Shown piece by piece: positions 56,803 through 64,000 of a DNA stretch of 64,000 nucleotides (within the stretch, counting starts at the first letter, position 1; the number at the start of each line of letters is the position of its first letter). Below the pieces are notes generated by a model. The model saw only the letters and a program-made list of their open reading frames with translations, did not search any database and had not been told where the DNA came from. The translations under genes were made by a program, and so were the position numbers. This stretch comes from Corallium rubrum (taxonomy: Eukaryota > Cnidaria > Anthozoa > Scleralcyonacea > Coralliidae): NCBI GenBank assembly GCA_964035015.1, contig OZ035998.1, positions 35,291,628-35,355,627 on the forward strand, given 5' to 3'.

Positions 56803-57114
56803 TTCTCTCCCTCAAACCTGTTCAAACCTGTTCAAACATATCCATAGACGTGAGAGGTGGGGGGTCAGTGGCGACAAATGGCAATTTCCAAAGGAAGAAA
56901 AGAATTTCGGATGTCAAATAAAAACACTCTACAGTATATCGGCCCTGTTGTCTCTTACAGCTACAGGTCCAACAGACCGTTAATCCGGCCCTGTGTTTAA
57001 TCACCACTTTGCTAACATAACAAACTCTGTAAAGCTTAATAATTCTCCTAGCAACCCAAATTAAATTGGGACTACCTTGCAAATTTTGTTTCTTCTAAAC
57101 TTTCACCAAATACC
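56803..57114. other. upstream flank of the host gene
   Basis: Includes a direct duplication AAACCTGTTC (56814 and 56824). No other feature recognised. Confidence 0.35.
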
Positions 57115-58985
57115 ACCTTTACTATATTCCCCCAATTTCAGAGGATTTTGTACTAAACTGTCTTAACCATTTGTCTGTAACGAAAGCCGCTGGGTTGGAT
57201 GGAGTTAACCGATATTTTCTTAAAATAGCTGCACCAGCTATTTCGCCCATTCTGACGAGCATTTATAACCTCAGTATTACCTCAGCTATTTTTCCTGACT
57301 TATATGGAAAATTGCAAAAGTTTATATATTTAAAACGGGTTCGCTTTCTGACCGTTCTAACTTCCGTCCTATCTCTGTTTTAGCCATTATCTCTAAAGTT
57401 CTTGAACGCCGTCGTGTTCATGTTTCGTTTTATAATTTTCTAACTGGCTACGATCTTCTTGTTGATAATCAATTTGGATTTAGGACGTCTCGCTCATGTG
57501 AACTAGCAGTGAGTCACTGATCTCTAATATAGATAACAAACGGACTTCTACCTATATTGACTTCAAAAAGGCCTTTGATCTCGTTAACCACCGTATCTTA
57601 CTTCTTAAGCTTAACATGTACGGATCTTCTCCACTAGCGTTGGAGTGGTTTACTTCTTATCTTAGTGATCGCTGTCAACGTACTTCTTTTAGGAGTACAT
57701 TGTCTGATATGCTCCCTATTAAGATCGGATTAATTACATGGACCGGGCTGGCCCGGTTAACCGGGTTCCTCAGGGAAGCATTCTATGACCCCTTCTTTTC
57801 ATATTATTTATTAATGATCTTCCTTCTCAACTATCAAACTCAAATTCTACAATGTTTCCAGATGACACCACTATACTAACAACAGGTTCGTCTATTCATG
57901 ATTTACATGTAAATCTTAATCTTGTTGCTAATGATCTCTCAGCTTGGACCGAGCAAAACAGGATGGTATAGCTAACACATCCAAGACTAAAACCAAGCTT
58001 ATCCATTCCATCCAACAATTAAGGGTTATATATATTCCTGATCGATGTCTCTCGGTCGCATTAAACAGCGAAGAAATTGAACAGGTCACGCAAGCTAAAG
58101 TACTGGGTGTGACCTTAGACAGCCATTTAACTTGGACTAATCACATCGAAAACTTATGTTCAACCGTCAATAGTAGGCTTGCATTACTGCGTCGGATTAA
58201 TTGAGCCTTTCTTAACTAAAGATTGTGCTCTTCGTTTTTATCACTCCTGCATTCATGCCAATATTATTTACTGCTCTGTCACTTGGGGTAATTGTTCCAA
58301 AACACTTTTGCAAAGAATTCAGTGGAGTAGCCAGGGGGGGAGCTGTGGGAGCCGCGGCTCCCCCCCTTTTGATATAAAACAACAGACATGTAACTACAAA
58401 ACTGATGCAATATGTCCAATATGCCATTGTGTCAGGAAATAAACTGTAAACAGTGTATTCAATCTACTGAGTGTATGCATTTTGAGTATCTATGTGACGT
58501 TTGCATGTTTTGAGGATTTTATATGACGTTTTTTAACCTTTAGAGTCGGTAAAATCTTCCTCCAAAAGCCAGGAAATCGCATTTCAGCGACTCTCGAGTT
58601 TCAAAATTTCACGGGGGAGCATGCCCCCGGACCCCCCTAAAAATTTATTTTGATTTCGGCTCCCCCCCTTTCATAGTCCTGGCTACGCCACTGAAAGAAT
58701 TCTTCGCCTTCAAAAGCGTGCATCATGCACGCATTATCTTTAGATGCTCAGCTTAAGTGGATTCCAATTGTTGATATAATTAAATTTAGGAAGCTTCTAG
58801 ATATACTAATCAATCCTAATGCTCCACCGTCTTTTAAATTTATGTTCAATTTCTTATTTGCCACTCGACAACACGCTCGCACTAGAGCATGCTTATATGA
58901 CCTTAAGCTTCCTTACCCGCGCACTAATTCTGGTAAACGAACATTTCTCTGCAGCGCCTCAATTCTCTTCCCTTTAACGCCTTCA
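57115..58985 (+). pseudogene. non-LTR retrotransposon reverse transcriptase, decayed
   Basis: RT blocks in order: KAAGLDGVNRYFLKIAAPAI, NFRPISVLAIISKVLE, DNQFGFRTSRSCEL, TYIDFKKAFDLVNHRILLLK, VPQGSI-like, MFPDDTTILTT (catalytic F-P-DD), TQAKVLGVTLDSHLTWTNHI, YHSCIHANIIYCSVTWG. Continuation after the hAT MITE: LDAQLKWIPIVDIIKFRKL and RTFLCSAS. At least four frameshifts. Jockey/CR1-like; no endonuclease domain is left. Confidence 0.8.
58320..58693. mobile_element. hAT-type MITE
   Basis: 374 bp, ends CAGTGGAGTAGCCAGG / CCTGGCTACGCCACTG, flanked by the exact 8-bp duplication AAAGAATT (58312-58319, 58694-58701). It splits the RT pseudogene. It contains the GGGGGAGCATGCCCCCGGAC block. Confidence 0.9.
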
Positions 58986-59230
58986 TGCACCATTGACGTA
59001 AAAAGTCTTTACAATAATATACACCTAATGCGGAGGCATAACAGCCTCAATTAATCTTCTTAAAAAATTTAATACATTACCACATGTAGACACGGACGTT
59101 ATCCGTAACAGCTTCGAACTAATTTTAAACAACAACTACTTCGAATTCAACGGCCAATATACTACATGAATCAATCGATGGCACTATCGTACGCCAACGT
59201 TAACCTATTCGTAGCGGCCTTAGAAGAAAA
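58986..59230 (+). pseudogene. Penelope-like RT fragment
   Basis: TIDVKSLYNNI, then INLLKKFNTLPHVDTDV, NSFELILNNNYFEFNGQ and MALSYANVNLFVAALEEKKF resemble the fingers/palm of Penelope-like RTs (DVxSLYTNIP; MAxSYAN). It starts abruptly where the LINE ends and is broken by stops. Confidence 0.6.
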
Positions 59231-59514
59231 GAAATTCGGGTCATTTTCACTTGGCGTTTCGGAGAATTTCAATATGTCTTCTTGTCAAATTGAATGTTTA
59301 AGCAAAATTCATATATTAAACTATGACTGAAAACTATTACTTAAAAATCAATGTTTGGCTCTTATTTTTTGGGCAAAAATTGCTGCCCCCTTCTCCCCCC
59401 CCCTCCCACATTCCCCCCCCCCCCCTCCTCCCTTCCCAACAGAATTTAACAGCTACGTGATCCCCATATCACATGTGCAATCTATCATGTAGTATCCTCT
59501 GCGTATAGGGATGT

Positions 59515-59590
<76 letters not shown>

Positions 59591-59640
59591 GCGCAATATA
59601 TATAGCGTATATATATATAACAAAAACATATAAACATGGA
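59231..59640. other. C-tract and (AT)n region
   Basis: CCCCCCTCC-rich tracts at about 59390-59430 and a (TA)n run at 59519-59590. No gene. Confidence 0.6.
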
Positions 59641-61470
59641 TCAGAGGACACCATAGAACAGATAGACAATGAACTAAAACACATTTCGAATAACTTGGGA
59701 ATTGGCGACCTTATTGAACACATGAGAAAACGCGAAACATTTATTTCACTCAAAGACCATAAGGATAATTTCGAAAACAACCCAACATGCCGATTAATTA
59801 ATCCGCTAAAAGTGAGTCCGGAAAGCTCAGCAAAGTAATTCTTGATAAAATCAACTCTAAGTTAAGGAACATTTTGAACGTAAATCAATGGCGAGAAACA
59901 CACATGAAGTAATCGAATGGTTTGGCAACATCGAAGAGAAAAGCAGACATTCCTTCATTTCGTTTGACATTGTTAATTTCCACCCTTCAATTTCTGAAGA
60001 CCTTCTGGACCAAGCATTATCTTGGGCCAGAAATTTGGCTATCATTACCGAAAATGACATTTCAATAGTAAAACACGCTAGAAAATCGCTACTTTCCAAC
60101 AACGAAAAACCGTGGATAAAAAAAGACAGAAACAGTTTATTTGACGTTACCATGGGTAGCTATATGACGGCGCTGAAGTATGCGAACTTGTAGGCCTTTT
60201 CATTCTAAACAACCTAGGGGAAAAGTTTGGCAACCAAAATATTGGCCTATATAGATACGATGGATTGGCAGTACTAAAAAATAAGACCGCACGATTGGCA
60301 GACAAAACAAGAAAAGATCTTCACAAAAGTTTCGAACAGTTTGGCATAAAAATCACGGCAGAAGCAAATTTCATTTCAGTAAACCTTTTAGACGTTATTT
60401 TCGACCTAAGCAATGGAAAATACAAACCTTTTCGAAAGCCCAATGACGATCCATTATACATAAACAAGCAATCAAACCACCCACCAGGCATTTTAAGACA
60501 GCTACCTACATCAATCAACAAGCGCATTTCCCTCCTCTCGTCTGACGAGCGGACATTTAAGGCGCAGCAATTTCAACCATGAGCTAAACTACACACAAGA
60601 AGCACCACAACAAACACGCAGAAATAGACACCGCAATATCATCTGGTTTAACCCTCCATTTAACAAAAATGTCAAAACAAACATAGGACGCATCTTTCTT
60701 AGCCTTATTGACAAGCACTTTCCACCAGGACACAAGCTTCACAAACTTTTTAACAGAAACAATCAAGATTAGCTATAGTTGCATGAACAACGTCAAGTCT
60801 ATTATCACAAAACATAATTCACGCACAATCAGGAAAAACAAGCCACTAAGCAAAGTTACAAACAGTTGCAATTGCAGGATTAAGGACAATTCCCCCTACG
60901 TGGGCAATGCATGACAAAGAACATAGTATACAAGGTATCTATTTCCACAAGCAACACGAACATCACTAAGCAATACATTAGCATGACAGCAAGTACCTTC
61001 AAAGAGCGATATTGTAACCATACTAAGTCTTTCCAGAATAAAAAATATTCAAACGAGACGGAACTTTCGAAATACATTTAGAATCTAAAAGAAAAAAATC
61101 AGAGTTTCGACATAACCTGGTCTATACTAAAACACTCAATTTCTTACACGGGAGGATAAAAAAGATGCAATTTATGTTTGGACGAAAATCTTTTCATCAT
61201 GAAGGCAGACAAACAATTCTTACTGAACAAAAGATCAGAAATAGTTTCGACCTGTCGGCAGAAAAACAGATTTCGGATCAACAACCTAAACAATCAAAGG
61301 AATGCGCGCAACGTTTCAACGCCCACACCCACGCTCCAAAGGAATGCGCCGGACGTTTCGACGCCCTCACCCACTCCCCAACCAACGCATTTAAGCAGCC
61401 CAATAACAGATATTTTCCAGTCACCTGATGATCCCGTTTAGGGTGAAACCTCTGGTAGCGAAGACTTTAA
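59641..61470 (+). pseudogene. Penelope-like RT with GIY-YIG-type tail, decayed
   Basis: Reads MRKRETFISLKDHKDNFENN, NPTCRLINPLKV, then WFGNIEEKSRHSFISFDIVN, FHPSISEDLLDQAL, LFDVTMGSY, GLYRYDGLAVL (normally YRDDGLA, one catalytic Asp lost), [55 protein letters not shown], and a degraded C-terminal region with CNCRIKDN and NEIVSTCR-like pieces. Stops and frameshifts throughout. A CTGATGATCCC...GGGTGAAACC segment at 61427-61452 is hammerhead-like. Confidence 0.7.
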
Positions 61471-61558
61471 GGTAACTATACTTCATGCTTTATATTTTGC
61501 TCTATCTATAGTCTATACGGCATTGAGCACTCTCTAACATTTCGTGAACCAAAACTCA

Positions 61559-61560
<2 letters not shown>

Positions 61561-61621
<61 letters not shown>

Positions 61622-61705
61622 CAAATGAAGTGAATCTTAGTTATTAATAATAGTTTTTCCACATTAACCATATTTTTAATAATGGCCACTTTTTTTTTGT
61701 CCACC

Positions 61706-61790
<85 letters not shown>
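61561..61790. repeat. (TA)n, (TA)n and (ATC)n microsatellites
   Basis: TA runs at 61561-61621 and 61707-61760, followed by ten ATC units (61761-61790). The ATC run is the 3' tail of the LINE copy that starts the next palindrome. Confidence 0.95.
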
Positions 61791-61791
<1 letters not shown>

Positions 61792-63020
61792 GCATCATTG
61801 GTTTTCTGCCTTTCGGCAGGTTCTAAACACTTAACTAGTCCTCCAATTATATATCCTTGTTACGTGCTCTTTCTTTCATCTCGGCATAAAGCTCTTCTTT
61901 TCTTTCATGTCATCTAACATCATTGCTCACCTTCTTCCTCGATGGAACTTTCCTTCTATTCTTGTTTTCGATAGTTTCTTTGGAAAGTCCATTTCCTCAC
62001 AACACATGTCCAATGAATCTATTTCTTCTTCCTACTTCTTATTACGTCTATTACAACATACAAAAATAGGCACGCTCAGCGTGCATGTATCTACTGTGCT
62101 ACGGTATAAGTTGTAACAACATTCTTAATTTAGTAGTTCAGCATCGCGTAAATAAAACCACGTGCCTCGACTTTCTCGCTCAAACGACAAGCTTTCCATG
62201 GACGAAAAGACAGAGCAAGTGCTTGTTTGGCTTCGAATCAAGATCTTTCTGATTTAACTAATGATCCTCGGCCAAGATGTCTTAGCTATAAGTTTGTGTG
62301 CAGGCACTGCTTAAGCAATATATGTAGGCGTATACATCAAAAGCGCGTTGATCATTAATTCAGACAAATCAATGTGTTACCAGAGTCTAACATAGTATTA
62401 ATACTATGTTAGACTCTGGTAACACATTGATTTGTCTGAATTAACAATGATCAACGCGCTTTTCATGTATACACCTACATATACTGCTTAAGCAGTGCCT
62501 GCATACAAACTTACAGTAAGACATCTTGATCGAGGATCATTAGTTAAATCAGAAAGATCTTGATTCGAAGCCAAACAAGCACTCGCTCTGTCTTTTCGTC
62601 TATGGAAAGCTTGTCGTTCGAGCGAGAAAGTCGAGGCGCGTGGTTTTATTTACGCGATGCTGAACTACTAAATTGAGAATGTTGTTACAACTTGTATCGT
62701 AGCACAGTAGATACATGCACGCTGAGTGTGCCTATTTTTGTATGTCGTAATAGACGTAATAAGAAGTAGGAAGAAGAAATAGATTCATTGGACATGTGTT
62801 GTGAGGAAATGGACTTTCCAAAGAAACTATCGAAAACAAGAATAGAAGGAAAGTGCCCTCGAGGAAGAAGGTGAGCAATGATGTTAGATGACATGAAAGA
62901 AAAGAAAGAGCTTTATGCCGAGATGAAAGAAAGAGCACGTAACAAGGATATGTAATTGGAGGACTAGTTAAGTGCTTAGAACCTGCCGAAAAGCAGAAAA
63001 CCAATGATGCATGATGATGA
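61782..63020. mobile_element. 1.24-kb palindrome of two LINE 3' ends
   Basis: Arms of about 618 bp meet without spacer at 62399/62400 (AGTATT|AATACT). Outermost in each arm is a non-LTR RT C-terminal remnant (RFIGHVL, KTRIEGKCPRGRR, AMMLDDMKEKKELYAEMKER) with a GAT/ATC tail. Inner parts (for example CGAGAAAGTCGAGG, ATGATCAACGCGC) match the tandem unit at 53.5-56.1 kb. Small indels and substitutions distinguish the arms. Confidence 0.85.
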
Positions 63021-63035
63021 TCATGATTATATATT

Positions 63036-63600
63036 AACTACTTATTGACCGAGCGTGAGGTCTGTACTAGTGAAATATCGGACCGATGTTTTTTTAGTAC
63101 GGACCGAGACGAGCGCAGCGAGTTGAGGTCTGTGCAAAAAACAGAGGTCCGATATTTCACTAGTACAGACCGAACAAGCGAGGTCAATAAGTAGTTTATT
63201 ATATGGCCATAAATGTTGTGAACGTTCTGTGAAATCTCGATCTATCTTTCTTGCGAACTAAACGAAAATGGCAGACATTTTCCCATTTTTAAAGTACATT
63301 CCGTTGAGTTATAATCCTGAACTTTCTACCCCAAATAGTATTTTTCCATTGCCTTTGTTTGACATACAGTATTGCTCAAGATCGTACGTTAAGTAGTTGA
63401 ATAAAAAATCATCTGAAATTCTAATACTTGTGAGAAGTAAATGTTATATTATTACGAACAATGTTACGAACGTTTTGGACATTTTAAAAACTTTCACAAA
63501 ACGTAGAAACTCGAACTGTATACATCAAGTGAAAGCTTATAAAATTTCTAACCTGCACGATATATTTCAACAATGAGTAGTCATGGCGAGAAATAATGGT
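63036..63600. repeat. inverted copy of the 4.6-5.16 kb repeat
   Basis: Reverse complement of about 4613-5160. The foldback part (63036-63196) has arms AACTACTTATTGACC...GGTCAATAAGTAGTT. The remaining 400 bp matches, including ATGGCAGACATTTTCCCATT. Confidence 0.8.
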
Positions 63601-64000
63601 CACGCATGCGCGTAATGCATGCCCACTTACAAACATTTTGACTAGAAAAGTTCTGCAAGATTAATAGGACTTACATAGAGGATGAGTGAAACAATCGTCG
63701 TAGCAGTGTCAATTTTTAAATTATTTCAAATGTTTCAATCTGAATCGTATAGTGCAACACATCTGCGATATAAATATCATGAGCGATATGCCACAGATAT
63801 TAAATCCGTTGCGGTTTTTGATATACTATTTTGAGCACAAGTCTAACATAAGCCAATATGGCGAATACGCAAATTGTACCAACCTTGCTGCTCACGTTAT
63901 CGAAAATCAAACAGAGGTATACTATTTCCATACAAGTTTCGATCTGATTCGGCTACTATAAAGATCCGTCTTTTCGATGATGTTCTTCATTTCTAGCCTG
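63601..64000. other. no gene recognised
   Basis: GCGTAATGCATGC(C/T)CACTTACAAA at about 63610 recurs at about 27842. Otherwise AT-rich with short frames only. Confidence 0.35.

Overview
The window looks like an AT-rich, intron-bearing invertebrate nuclear genome packed with transposable elements. A cnidarian, probably an anthozoan, fits best: the one recognisable host gene resembles secreted proteins of coral skeletal organic matrix, and the repeats (BEL/Pao, Ngaro/PAT, Penelope-like, Helentron-like, Kolobok/hAT/MULE MITEs, 5S-derived SINE) are the usual mix there. This placement is an inference; no ribosomal or mitochondrial marker is present.

Layout. 0-6.3 kb: a gene with a hAT dimerisation tail, pentanucleotide repeats, a dispersed repeat (R1), and a MULE-like copy split by a Helentron-like element (H1), which itself carries a 5S rRNA-derived SINE and a second insertion. 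6.7-12.5 kb: a complete BEL/Pao retrotransposon on the minus strand with identical LTRs and one 1.7-kb-codon ORF. 12.6-31.5 kb: MITEs (Harbinger, hAT, MULE and foldbacks, several with target duplications), LINE remnants, a 33-bp minisatellite, other tandem repeats and a coiled-coil pseudogene. 32-36.8 kb: a second R1 piece with a tRNA-SINE, Helentron H2, and a long palindrome of two head-to-head Penelope-like 3' ends with GIY-YIG endonuclease and hammerhead-like motifs.

38.0-56.8 kb: a host gene on the minus strand. A TATA box and non-coding exon are followed by four coding exons with consensus splice sites and matching phases. They encode a signal peptide and a fibrinogen-like/USOMP5-like domain. 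Its 11-kb first coding intron holds, on the opposite strand, a decayed CxC5/CxC6 (KDZ-associated) gene scarred by two abutting perfect palindromes. The same intron holds a 6.15-kb Ngaro/PAT-type tyrosine-recombinase retrotransposon. That element has textbook split direct repeats (A1-ORFs-B1-A2-B2) and a paralogous empty site at 55.17 kb, but its recombinase is replaced by a 33-bp minisatellite.

57-64 kb: a decayed non-LTR RT split by a hAT MITE with an 8-bp target duplication, two Penelope-like RT remnants, dinucleotide repeats, and a 1.24-kb palindrome of two LINE 3' ends.

Only the BEL/Pao ORF looks intact, and only the minus-strand host gene looks like a real cellular gene. Nearly everything else is mobile DNA at different stages of decay, often nested, so the insertion order can be read from empty sites inside the window.
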